This document shows, one piece after another, positions 16,874 through 25,284 of a stretch of DNA of 64,000 nt. The notes under the pieces are model-generated. The model worked only from the letters and a program-made list of their open reading frames with translations, searched no databases and was not told the origin of the DNA. Source of the stretch: DYJK01 sp040755055 (lineage in GTDB: Bacteria; Bacteroidota; Ignavibacteria; Ignavibacteriales; Melioribacteraceae); the NCBI GenBank assembly GCA_040755055.1, contig JBFMBS010000008.1, positions 62,001-126,000 on the forward strand, read 5' to 3'. Each line of letters begins with the position of its first letter. Position 1 is the first letter of the stretch. A program made the translations under genes and the position numbers.

Positions 16874-18172
16874 TTATTTAAGTAATAGAATTTTAATAAT
16901 GCCATAATAGCCATCATAGGTTAAAATGCAATAATAAATTCCTCCCGCTAACGATCCCATATCTATATTATACCGGTGTTCCCCTTTATTGAGAAATCCA
17001 TTATATATTTTTTTGACCTTTTCTCCCAATATGTTATAAAGCTCAATCTCTATATAACCACTGTTTGAAATAGAGAATAAAATGTTCGTACTAGAATTTG
17101 TCGGATTAGGGAAGCTTTGTTTCAACATAAAAGGTCGTAAATCATTTATATAATCTTTTTCTGAAACACCAACTGTTTTAAAATATTTTAATAGAGTATT
17201 TTCCCCGGCAAAAATAAAACCTAAGTTACTATCTACAAAAGAAATTGATTCAAGATTATTATTTGTAAGTTTGTTTTGAATTATCCAGTTAAATCCTCCG
17301 TCTGTTGTAAGCGCCATGTTACCGTTATCACCAACCAACCAACCATTATTATTCAATAAAATTACATCCCTATGAGGAATTGGTGGTTCCTTAATAATCC
17401 AATCTATACCTCCATTATTAGTTGTTATTATCCAACTATTAAACGCTGTGACTATTCCACGATTAAGATCAGAAAAATACACCTTTGATAACATATCTGA
17501 ATTATTTATATCTAGATCAATTATTTCCCAATTTTGGCCTCCATCAATAGTATGGAATAAAACTGGCACAAAAGGACCATCCCATGATGAATTAGGTGGT
17601 GTAAAATAACCCGATACCCATCCATATTGATTGTTTAGAAAAAATATGTTTGTAACTGTTAATTCACCATCAAAATATGGTAAACTGACTTTGTTCCAGG
17701 TTTGACCACCATTAAATGATCTATAAATATCACTACCACCTCCAATGCAAGTATCTTTATTAGTAAAGAAAATATTATTTAATTGTGGTGTAATGATATC
17801 TCGCCATGTTGAACCACCATCTGTCGATTTCCTAATCATCGAACTATCGTTACTATTAGTATTAAGTTCAAAGAGTGCACAAATGTTATTGCTATCAACA
17901 ACTGTTATATTACCGGGAGAACTTAATAAATTATTTGTCTCTAAAGAAAGAACCCATGTGTATCCACCATCAATCGTTTTCATTATTCGTAAAGTGTAGC
18001 CATCAATAAACCAGCCTTTATTTTTATCAATAAACTTACCATACAAAAGATAGTAATCCCCTGGTGGGTCAAACTGCGGTGTAATTTTTATCCATTCTTG
18101 CGAATAGATGACATTATTAACTATGCTTAAAAATAATATTAATGTTAGTGCTTGTTTTTTTATTAAATTCAT
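16874..18172 (-). CDS. Secreted YCF48/BNR-like repeat protein with T9SS sorting domain
   Basis: About 432 residues. After a signal peptide (MNLIKKQALTLILFLSIVN to about YSQ) come repeated beta-propeller-like motifs with the pattern T(I/N)DGGxxW (TIDGGYTW, STDGGSTW, SFNGGQTW, TIDGGQNW, TNNGGIDW, TTDGGFNW), as in YCF48/Hcf136-type and BNR proteins. The C-terminus is a T9SS type A sorting domain (LKQSFPNPTNSSTNILF to KILLLK). An alternative ATG lies four codons upstream at 18184. Function is unknown; a carbohydrate- or surface-binding propeller is plausible. It lies 15 bases upstream of the metalloprotease gene, suggesting co-expression. Confidence 0.82.
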   Translation of the reverse strand: MNLIKKQALTLILFLSIVNNVIYSQEWIKITPQFDPPGDYYLLYGKFIDKNKGWFIDGYTLRIMKTIDGGYTWVLSLETNNLLSSPGNITVVDSNNICALFELNTNSNDSSMIRKSTDGGSTWRDIITPQLNNIFFTNKDTCIGGGSDIYRSFNGGQTWNKVSLPYFDGELTVTNIFFLNNQYGWVSGYFTPPNSSWDGPFVPVLFHTIDGGQNWEIIDLDINNSDMLSKVYFSDLNRGIVTAFNSWIITTNNGGIDWIIKEPPIPHRDVILLNNNGWLVGDNGNMALTTDGGFNWIIQNKLTNNNLESISFVDSNLGFIFAGENTLLKYFKTVGVSEKDYINDLRPFMLKQSFPNPTNSSTNILFSISNSGYIEIELYNILGEKVKKIYNGFLNKGEHRYNIDMGSLAGGIYYCILTYDGYYGIIKILLLK

Positions 18173-18383
18173 TTTAATTCTCATGAAAAAATATAAACTA
18201 ACCTATAAACAATTTCGTAAGTAGATAACTTAAAAGCAATCCATTTTTTTCGACTACTTAAGATAAAATGTCTGTCATCAACTTATTAATTATTTCAAAA
18301 AATTTATCACTATATGAAAACTCGTGAATTATCCTTGGACAATGATAATAAGAAGCATTTCAGAAATCACCAAAAAATATTTC

Positions 18384-19485
18384 TTAGTTCTGCGAGAACT
18401 TAAGAAGAAATTCCTTTATGAAATTATTTAAGTCGCCATCCATCACGCCCTGGGTATCGGAAGTTTCCCAGCCGGTTCTGTGATCTTTAACCATATTGTA
18501 CGGATGAAAAACATAAGAGCGTATCTGGCTTCCCCATTCGATCTTCATCTTACTTTTTTCAATTTCATTTTGTTCTGCTTGCTGTTTTTCCAATTCAATC
18601 TGGTAAAGTTTTGCTTTAAGAAGCTTCATCGCGTTTGTCTTGTTTTGAATTTGCGAACGTTCAGATTGACACGCCGCAACAGTACCGGTCGGAACATGTG
18701 TAATGCGCACTGCGGTTTCAACTTTGTTTACATTCTGTCCGCCTTTGCCGCCGGAACGGTAAGTATCAATTTTCAAGTCGGCCGGATTTATCTCTATCTC
18801 GATTGAATCGTCTATTTCGGGAATAACAAATACAGAAGCAAAAGAAGTGTGCCTCCTTTTGTTTGCATCGAAAGGAGAAATTCTAACCAGTCGGTGGACA
18901 CCATTCTCGGCTTTCAAATATCCGTATGCAAACGAACCTTCAACTTCTATGGTTGCACTTTTTATACCGGCACCATCGCCATCGAGCCAATCAATCAAAT
19001 TCATTTTATAACCGTTCTGTTCACCCCATCGCAAATACATACGCATAAGCATTTGTGCCCAATCCTGGGCTTCAGTTCCGCCAGCGCCGGAATGAATTGT
19101 TAGGATGCAGTTCTTATCATCATCCTTACCGCTCAACATGCTACGGAGTTCAAGATCGGCATAATCTTTTTGAACAATCGAGAGTTCAACATTTATATCC
19201 TGGGAAAATGATTCATCATTCTCTAATTCAGCAAGCTCAATAAAATCTTTCAGATGATTGTACTTGCCGAACAAATTCTTCCACGCATCAACCCATATTT
19301 GCAGAGACTTAGATTTTTGAAGAAGTACTTGTGCAGTTTTTTGATCGTTCCAAAAATTCGGCGCTTCGGATTGCCTGGTTATTTCTGAAATCTGTTTTTC
19401 TTTTTCATCTAATTTAAAGATAACCTCTTAGATTGCTAATCTTCTCTCCAAACTCATTCAATATCTTTAACTGTTCTTCGAACAT
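18384..19485 (-). CDS. prfB: Peptide chain release factor 2, expressed by programmed +1 frameshift
   Basis: RF2 ends translation at UGA and UAA. The gene starts at ATG 19485 (ribosome site AAAAGGAG), reads 23 codons (MFEEQLKIL to NLRGYL) and meets an in-frame TAA at 19416-19414. Skipping one T (19416) continues KLDEKEKQISEITRQSEAPN, WNDQK and so on into the remainder of RF2. The joined product, 19485-19417 plus 19415-18384, is 366 residues, with SPF at 203-205 and GGQ at 248-250, within two residues of the E. coli positions. Translating only from TTG 19274 would lose about 70 residues. The shift-site stop is UAA rather than the common UGA. Confidence 0.93.
19414..19428 (-). promoter_or_regulatory. 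prfB +1 frameshift site with UAA stop
   Basis: Codons on the minus strand are AGA-GGU-UAU-CUU-UAA. The internal Shine-Dalgarno-like AGAGG sits a few bases before the slippery CUU, matching the E. coli arrangement AGG-GGG-UAU-CUU-UGA. The stop is UAA, which both RF1 and RF2 read, so feedback would be less specific to RF2 than with UGA. Confidence 0.85.
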
Positions 19486-19533
19486 TTTTTCTCCTTTTCT
19501 AATAAATATCTTTTATTAACCTTGTAAATATAG

Positions 19534-19845
19534 TTATATCTCAAATTCCATTCTTAAAAGTGCTGCGGCTAAAGTTTTTCCTTGTGCATCGTGTTTTAAC
19601 GATACTGTACCGCCGCCGCCGAGAGTATTGTGAAGCAAAAAATTTAATGCATGGATATTCGGCATTTCAAATCTTTCCACTTTGCCGAAGCAGATCCCTT
19701 CAAAATGTTTTTTCACCCTTTCAACAGTAAGGTGCTTCTTGATAATCTCATAACCATCTTCGTCACAAGCGATAATTCCGATGTTTGCGGCATCGCCCTT
19801 ATCACCACTTCTACCGTGAGCAATATCAATCAATTTTATTTTCAT
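19534..19845 (-). CDS. AtuA-like C-terminal domain protein (separate ORF)
   Basis: A 103-residue protein matching the C-terminal domain of AtuA-family (DUF1446) proteins: DIAHGRSGDKGDAANIGIIA near the start, and the ending NTLGGGGTVSLKHDAQGKTLAAALL. In many bacteria this domain is fused to, or directly follows, the main AtuA protein. Here it has its own ribosome site (AAGGGG) at ATG 19845, and is separated from the AtuA gene by an intervening GxxExxY gene and its flanking repeats. Biochemical function is not established; AtuA of Pseudomonas is needed for acyclic terpene breakdown. Confidence 0.82.
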   Translation of the reverse strand: MKIKLIDIAHGRSGDKGDAANIGIIACDEDGYEIIKKHLTVERVKKHFEGICFGKVERFEMPNIHALNFLLHNTLGGGGTVSLKHDAQGKTLAAALLRMEFEI

Positions 19846-19860
19846 TTTTACCCCTTTGTA

Positions 19861-19916
19861 CTCTGCGTCTTCTCCGCAACATCCGCGTTTAGTGCCTTAA
19901 CGCAGAGAACGCTAAG
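19861..19916. repeat. Left flanking repeat of the GxxExxY gene
   Basis: Contains CTCTGCGTCTTCT (19861-19873) and AGAACGCTAAG (19906-19916), both repeated in the same order on the other side of the gene (20323-20335 and 20387-20397). The region is made of degenerate variants of CTCTGCGTT/AACGCAGAG. Confidence 0.65.
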
Positions 19917-19937
19917 AATTTCGCAAAGATCGCTGAG

Positions 19938-20315
19938 TTATAAATTATTCACAACTCTTCGAATTCCTTCTTTTAGTTTTACAACATTAAAATTAATTAA
20001 TAATCCCAGTTTACAATTTGAAAGTCTTAAATATGTAAGTATTTGCGCCAGATGAATATCATTAAGTGCTTCAACAGATTTAATTTCAATTATTACTTTA
20101 TTTTCAACAAGAAGGTCAATACGATAACCGCAATCAAGTTTTACTTCTTCATAGACCAAAGGCAATGCCTTTTGTTTAACAACATCTAAACCGGTTTTCT
20201 GTAACTCATAATACAAACATTCTTCATATGCAGATTCTAACAAACCGGGTCCCAATGATTTGTGAACTTTAATCGCACAACCAATTATTATTTCCGATAA
20301 TTCGTTTTCTCTCAT
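19938..20315 (-). CDS. GxxExxY protein (PD-(D/E)XK nuclease-like family)
   Basis: A 125-residue protein with the name-giving GPGLLESAYEECLYYEL segment (G-x-x-E-x-x-Y) and the nuclease-like core CGYRIDLLVENKVIIEIKSV: an Asp followed by E-I-K as in PD-(D/E)XK folds. Its DNA or RNA target and role are unknown. It sits between AtuA and the AtuA C-terminal-domain gene, flanked on both sides by related repeats, which suggests that gene and repeats moved in together. Confidence 0.85.
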   Translation of the reverse strand: MRENELSEIIIGCAIKVHKSLGPGLLESAYEECLYYELQKTGLDVVKQKALPLVYEEVKLDCGYRIDLLVENKVIIEIKSVEALNDIHLAQILTYLRLSNCKLGLLINFNVVKLKEGIRRVVNNL

Positions 20316-20322
20316 ATTGTTT

Positions 20323-20397
20323 CTCTGCGTCTTCTTTGCGTACTCCGCGGTTAAAGGGAAAACAGCAAAGGTCGTTGGTTAAACTAAGAACGCTAAG
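20323..20397. repeat. Right flanking repeat of the GxxExxY gene
   Basis: Contains CTCTGCGTCTTCT (20323-20335) and AGAACGCTAAG (20387-20397), matching the left flank 19861-19916. The TAG stop of the AtuA gene (20393-20395 on the minus strand) lies inside the second match, so the module supplies the end of that gene. Confidence 0.65.
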
Positions 20398-21754
20398 TGT
20401 TAATTATTTCTACTTTTGGTTCTACTAATTTTTTCGGTATTAAAGCCGGCCAATATGCTATCACTTCTGTTGGCTTCGGTCTTCCACCGGCAAAACCGGT
20501 TACACTTGGCGGACCGGTTAAAATTAGCGGTGCAATTTCTTTCCCAAACATTTCAATATCATGATGATTTTGACCACGTACACCAATTTTTAAAACTACC
20601 TCATTTACATCCTCGGAAATTTTTGATAGCGGGCCGTGACAAGAATTAAGTCCAACATACTCAGTTCTTATTTCATCAAATTTCAATCCTAAGTCTGTTA
20701 AGCGCGTACGGAGTACTTGATCAGCAGCTTTTGCTTTTTCGTATGCATCGGGCCACGAGTAGGTTAAACTTCCTATCGCAGAATATCCATCATGATATGC
20801 CATAGAAACTTTGTAAAATTCCGTAGCTGGATTACCTTTAATGTTGAAAACTCTAACTCGATTTTCTTCTTGTTGTTCAAGCTTAATAGAAGTAAAATCT
20901 GCAATGCATTCCGGTGTGATATAATTTTTAGGATCACCGATTTCATAAAGTAGCTGCTCGCTGACAGTTTCAACAGAAACTTTTCCACCGGTACCTTTGT
21001 GTTTGGTTATAACTAAATCACCGTTAGGGTAAGCTTCGGCAATCGGGAAGCCTATATGAGCGAGATCAGGAATAGATTTCCAATCCCCTAAAAAGTTACC
21101 ACCGCTTGCTTGTCCGCCGCACTCCAAAATATGACCGGCGATGACACCGGCAGCAAGTTTATTCCAATCATTCCAACTCCATTTGAACTCATGAATCATC
21201 GGGGCATAGGTTAGTGAAGTATCGGTTGTTCTGCCGGTAATAATTATTTGGGCACCTTTTTCTAACGCCTCAACAATTGGTCGTGCACCAAAGTAAACGT
21301 TGGCACTAATCAATTTATCTTTTACCGTCGCGATGTGCTGATTAGTCTCCATGTTGTTGAGTCCGGCACCTTGCACGATTAATTGATCGATCGAATCAAG
21401 TATATCATCTCCATGAACAACACCGATCTTTATTCCATGCAATCCGTGTTTGTTGGCACACTTTACAAGTTCATCAACACAACCGAGTGGATTAGCTCCG
21501 CCGCCATTTGTAATTACTCTTATGTTTTTATCTATAATGTGTGGAAATAAATCTTTCATTATATGAACTAAATCTTTTGCATAACCGGCAGCCGGATTTC
21601 TCTTCCTCTGCTTTTGCATAATGGACATTGTAACTTCAGCAAGGAAATCCATCATCAGATAATCAATTGGACCCTTTGTTACTTGCAGCAAAGGAATGGA
21701 TTGAAGATCGCCCCAGAAACCTTGTCCGGATGCAATGCGAATTTTTTCTTTCAT
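20393..21754 (-). CDS. AtuA family protein (DUF1446), acyclic terpene utilisation-like
   Basis: A 453-residue protein matching the DUF1446/AtuA main domain: RIASGQGFWGDLQS, VITNGGGANPLGC, and the glycine-rich TKGTGGKVSVETV. AtuA is required in Pseudomonas for acyclic terpene (citronellol/geraniol) catabolism, but the reaction is unknown and homologues occur in organisms without that pathway. The C-terminal domain found fused in some homologues is encoded separately about 550 bp downstream. The stop codon lies in a repeat flanking the intervening gene. ATG 21754 begins the family-typical MKEKIRIASGQG. Confidence 0.85.
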   Translation of the reverse strand: MKEKIRIASGQGFWGDLQSIPLLQVTKGPIDYLMMDFLAEVTMSIMQKQRKRNPAAGYAKDLVHIMKDLFPHIIDKNIRVITNGGGANPLGCVDELVKCANKHGLHGIKIGVVHGDDILDSIDQLIVQGAGLNNMETNQHIATVKDKLISANVYFGARPIVEALEKGAQIIITGRTTDTSLTYAPMIHEFKWSWNDWNKLAAGVIAGHILECGGQASGGNFLGDWKSIPDLAHIGFPIAEAYPNGDLVITKHKGTGGKVSVETVSEQLLYEIGDPKNYITPECIADFTSIKLEQQEENRVRVFNIKGNPATEFYKVSMAYHDGYSAIGSLTYSWPDAYEKAKAADQVLRTRLTDLGLKFDEIRTEYVGLNSCHGPLSKISEDVNEVVLKIGVRGQNHHDIEMFGKEIAPLILTGPPSVTGFAGGRPKPTEVIAYWPALIPKKLVEPKVEIINT

Positions 21755-22069
21755 TCATTAACCTAATTAAATGCATACAAAGATAAAAAAGGTAAGGTTG
21801 GAATAAAAATGAGGTGATTATTTCTCTCGTTTCATCAAATTCATTTCAAACACGACAATTCTTAATGTCTGATGCCTTAAGTTTATTAGCATAGTCCATA
21901 CTTACGTCAATTAGACAATAATGGAATCGTTAAATAATCTCAACGGTGTTAGTAAATTGTTCAAGCTAAAACACTGCCCAAAATCACTACCCCTAGCGGT
22001 TTACAACTTTGCTTTATATACTTCCAATCATTAAATCGTTAACAATGCAGAAATTTTACTCCACTCTAC
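21755..22069. other. 315-bp intergenic region, nothing recognised
   Basis: Between the AtuA start and the end of the CGNR regulator, both on the minus strand. No conserved frame, hairpin with a U-tract, or RNA gene seen. It must contain the promoter of the AtuA gene and the transcription end of the regulator gene. Confidence 0.4.
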
Positions 22070-22708
22070 TCACCGCTGTTTTTCTCGGAAACGGTGGACC
22101 TTTGCAAGATTTCCACAATCCTTCATATCGCACCACTGGCGGCTTCGGTTTTTACTTGTATCAAGAAAAAGCCAGCCGCAATTTTCTCCGGGGCATTGCC
22201 TAACACGCGAGATTTCATCGGACATAAGCAATTCTATCCCGGAAAGTGAAACCGGCCAAATTATGCTACTCAAATCATTGGCAGTCGTTTCAAACTTCCA
22301 TGAAAATTTATCTGACTCATACATCAGTTTTTGTCTGCTGCGTGCTTCTGCACTTTCCACATTAAGCAATTCGATATCCGGTTCAAATGGTTTCAAGCCA
22401 ACTGTAATCTGCCTGAAAATTCTAAAGAGTGATTCACGAAGTGCAACCGCCCTATCAAAAATCTGTTTTGCTTCTTTTATTTTTTGGGATGACATTAGGA
22501 TCAATTGTCTTGCGGTTACTTCTTTCAGAATCCCCACCTCTTTAGCCCAATCAACCAGGTCGTCATAACCGTTCAGTTTGTCCTTCCCAATACTAAAAGA
22601 AATCGAATTCTTTATATTTTCTTCGTAACGAGCATCTACCGTGTTTGTAAATTCAAGGCATAACCGTCCACCCCGAAATTTCCATTTTGACTCTTTCTGA
22701 TTCCCCAT
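22070..22708 (-). CDS. CGNR zinc-finger transcriptional regulator (ABATE domain)
   Basis: A 212-residue protein. The N-terminal ABATE-type ligand domain begins GGRLCLEFTNTVDAR. The C-terminal CGNR zinc finger shows CPGENCGWLFLDTSKNRSRQWCDMKDCGN, with the pattern C-x4-C-x15-C-x4-CGN. CGNR proteins are thought to be DNA-binding regulators. ATG 22708 is chosen because AGGAAAAATC precedes it and the longer frame has no ribosome site. It is transcribed away from the DUF5916 gene, and two dyad operators lie between them; it is the natural candidate to bind these and control both genes. Confidence 0.87.
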   Translation of the reverse strand: MGNQKESKWKFRGGRLCLEFTNTVDARYEENIKNSISFSIGKDKLNGYDDLVDWAKEVGILKEVTARQLILMSSQKIKEAKQIFDRAVALRESLFRIFRQITVGLKPFEPDIELLNVESAEARSRQKLMYESDKFSWKFETTANDLSSIIWPVSLSGIELLMSDEISRVRQCPGENCGWLFLDTSKNRSRQWCDMKDCGNLAKVHRFREKQR

Positions 22709-22728
22709 GATTTTTCCTAAAAAAATTA

Positions 22729-22807
22729 TGTAACCACTTAATACCACTTGACAGGTTACAAATAATCTATTATCTTGTAACCGGCTTTTATAATATAACC
22801 GGTTACA
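22729..22807. promoter_or_regulatory. Duplicated dyad operator in the divergent CGNR/DUF5916 promoter region
   Basis: Four exact half-sites: TGTAACC 22729-22735, GGTTACA 22754-22760, TGTAACC 22776-22782, GGTTACA 22801-22807. They form two dyads TGTAACC-N18-GGTTACA with identical 18-bp spacing, centres 47 bp apart. The second also overlaps the perfect TAACCGGTTA (22796-22805). The first dyad lies about 20 bp in front of the regulator ATG, and the last half-site about 34 bp before the DUF5916 ATG. Confidence 0.75.
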
Positions 22808-22840
22808 GATAAAAAATCAATATTTAAGAAAGATAGTGTT

Positions 22841-25252
22841 ATGAATACCAGCTATATAAACATCTGCCTTTTGTGGATGACAACATTAACAAGTTTGCTT
22901 GCCCAATCTTTGACGCTGAAGAATCATACGAATTCTTCGTCCACATTAAATCAAATTCTAAACAAAAAAACGGATCCTATAGAGTTACATCAATTTTCCA
23001 CCAGACCGATAATTGACGGAAGTTTACAGGACAGTGTTTGGCTTAACGCTGTTGCTCTAAATAATTTTGTTCAAACTTTTCCAGGCGATAATATCTCCCC
23101 ATCTTATTCAACTGAAGTCTATATCGGCTACGATAATACTACACTGTATATTGGAATCCGCGCAATAGATAAAACTAATAGTATCCGGGCAACACTTGCG
23201 AAACGTGATGACATATTAAATGATGATCACATTAAAATTTATCTCGATACATTTAATGATTCTCGCCGCGCATATTTGTTGATTTTTAATCCATTGGGCA
23301 TTCAGCAAGATGGAATTTTTGTTGAAGGCGTTGAGCCGGATTATAGTATTGATATTGTTATGGAGTCTCGTGGAATTTTAACTGCTGATGGATATTCAAT
23401 TGAAGTAACTGTCCCTTTCAAATCCTTACGTTATCAGTCGGGGGAAAAGCAAGCATGGGGAATTCATGTAATTCGGAAAATAAAACATCTTAACGACGAA
23501 GAAAATTCCTGGATGCCTCTTGTTCGCGGCAATGTAGGATTGCTCAATCAAGCCGGTAAGATTACCGGGTTAGAGGGTATTTGGGATAATCGAAATATTG
23601 AAATCATTCCTTCATTCACCCTTTCGGAAAGCGGACAAAGGGCAAATTATAATGAAAGTGAAAATTTTATTACCGATCCTTTTCGTGGAGATGCCGGTAT
23701 TTCGATGAAATTAAATTCTTCATCAAACCTTTCATTTGATCTAACTCTAAATCCCGATTTTGCACAAATAGAAGCAGATCAATTTGTAGTGACAGCCAAC
23801 CAACGCTTCCCCTTATTCTATGCAGAGAAAAGATCTTTCTTTCTCGAAGGTATCGAAATTTTTAATACTCCACTAAAGTCTGTTCATACACGCACAATTA
23901 TTGAACCCGATGCTGCTCTGAAAATGTCGGGTAAATCAGGTGATTATTCTTTTGGATTGATTGCCGCCAGCGATGACGCGCCCGGTAATTTTAGTAAAGA
24001 AGAACTTACCGACACAATTTTGCGACCAAGCATCGAAAAGTCTATTGGAAAGAAAGCATACATGAGTGTTGCAAGATTAAAGAAAGATATTGGGACCGAA
24101 TCATACATCGGGTTTCTTACAACGAGTTATAATTTTATTGAGAAAGAGAATTACACATTAGGTTTTGACGGCAGATTTAATTTTACTCCAAATACAGCGC
24201 TGTCACTTCAGTTATCCGGAACAGTCTCTAATGCCAAATTTTACGACCCGAACAATAATACAAATGTATATAGGAAAGGTTACGGCTTCGGTTATTATGT
24301 AAATTTCCTTCAATCAAACCGCTACTTTAGCTTAACTGTTGAAGGTCAAGGACGCACACCGGATTACCGTGCATTTGTTGGATTTACTACACAGACAAAT
24401 TTAAATCGATGGGCGTTAATAACTCGATTTAATTCCGAACCAAAACCGGAGGCGCTGCTAATTTCATGGAGTGCTGTCTGCACTTTCCTTTCCGATTTCG
24501 ATTGGCAAGGCAGATTAAAATATTCTTATGTCTATCCAAGAATTTTATTAAACTTTCCTAAACAATCATTCCTAAATTTTTATTTATATACTGATTATTT
24601 GAGACTGCTCGAAGAAGAGTTCGGTCCTAAACGTAATTCGGCACAAGGAGGTGCATTTTTCGGTGGCCCGGAAAGAAGTACAGTTTACAAAGGATTCACA
24701 ATTGAAACCGGAACAACTCCAATTAAAGAGATAACTGTACGTTTCTTAATAGATTGTTCGTGGAATAATTTTGATTATGATTTCGGTGCTGGTGCTAAAT
24801 TTCCGCGCGTTAGTCCGGCAGCATTGGCGAATCCTGATGCACTGCTCGATCCGGGAAAAGGTAATACGACCGATATACAAACATCACTGGTCTATCAGCC
24901 GAACGAAGCACTCCGTTTATCATTCGAATATATTAAAAGCCGGCTTTTCCGTGAGGATACAAAACGGGTCGCATTCGATCAAAATATTTATTTGTTCGGT
25001 TCGACTTATCAATTTACACGATTCAGTTTTATACGGCTCCGTTTGGAATACGAATCGATGGAAGCCACAGTCCGCACACAATTGCTTTTAGGATGGACAC
25101 CAAATCCCGGGACTTCATTTTACATCGGCTACAATGAAGATTTGAATTATGACGGTCATAATCCCTTTACAAAAAAATATGAGCCCGGATTCCATCGGAA
25201 CAGCCGCATCTTTTTTCTAAAGATCTCTTATGTTTTTCAATTTGAATTTTAA
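22841..25252 (+). CDS. DUF5916 outer-membrane protein with CBM9-like N-terminal domain
   Basis: An 803-residue exported protein. After a signal peptide (about 1-21, ending LLAQ) comes a carbohydrate-binding family 9-like domain (IDGSLQDSVW at about 57, then VYIGYDNTTLYIGIRA and VPFKSLRYQ; to about residue 215). The rest is the DUF5916 region, with many alternating beta strands (LNPDFAQIEADQFVV, FPLFYAEKRSFFLEG) ending in an aromatic-rich strand YVFQFEF, typical of an outer-membrane barrel. The ligand is unknown. Divergent from the CGNR regulator and downstream of the paired operators, so likely inducible. Confidence 0.85.
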   Translation: MNTSYINICLLWMTTLTSLLAQSLTLKNHTNSSSTLNQILNKKTDPIELHQFSTRPIIDGSLQDSVWLNAVALNNFVQTFPGDNISPSYSTEVYIGYDNTTLYIGIRAIDKTNSIRATLAKRDDILNDDHIKIYLDTFNDSRRAYLLIFNPLGIQQDGIFVEGVEPDYSIDIVMESRGILTADGYSIEVTVPFKSLRYQSGEKQAWGIHVIRKIKHLNDEENSWMPLVRGNVGLLNQAGKITGLEGIWDNRNIEIIPSFTLSESGQRANYNESENFITDPFRGDAGISMKLNSSSNLSFDLTLNPDFAQIEADQFVVTANQRFPLFYAEKRSFFLEGIEIFNTPLKSVHTRTIIEPDAALKMSGKSGDYSFGLIAASDDAPGNFSKEELTDTILRPSIEKSIGKKAYMSVARLKKDIGTESYIGFLTTSYNFIEKENYTLGFDGRFNFTPNTALSLQLSGTVSNAKFYDPNNNTNVYRKGYGFGYYVNFLQSNRYFSLTVEGQGRTPDYRAFVGFTTQTNLNRWALITRFNSEPKPEALLISWSAVCTFLSDFDWQGRLKYSYVYPRILLNFPKQSFLNFYLYTDYLRLLEEEFGPKRNSAQGGAFFGGPERSTVYKGFTIETGTTPIKEITVRFLIDCSWNNFDYDFGAGAKFPRVSPAALANPDALLDPGKGNTTDIQTSLVYQPNEALRLSFEYIKSRLFREDTKRVAFDQNIYLFGSTYQFTRFSFIRLRLEYESMEATVRTQLLLGWTPNPGTSFYIGYNEDLNYDGHNPFTKKYEPGFHRNSRIFFLKISYVFQFEF

Positions 25253-25284
25253 TTCACAACAATAAAAAATAAAGGAGGTAAACA

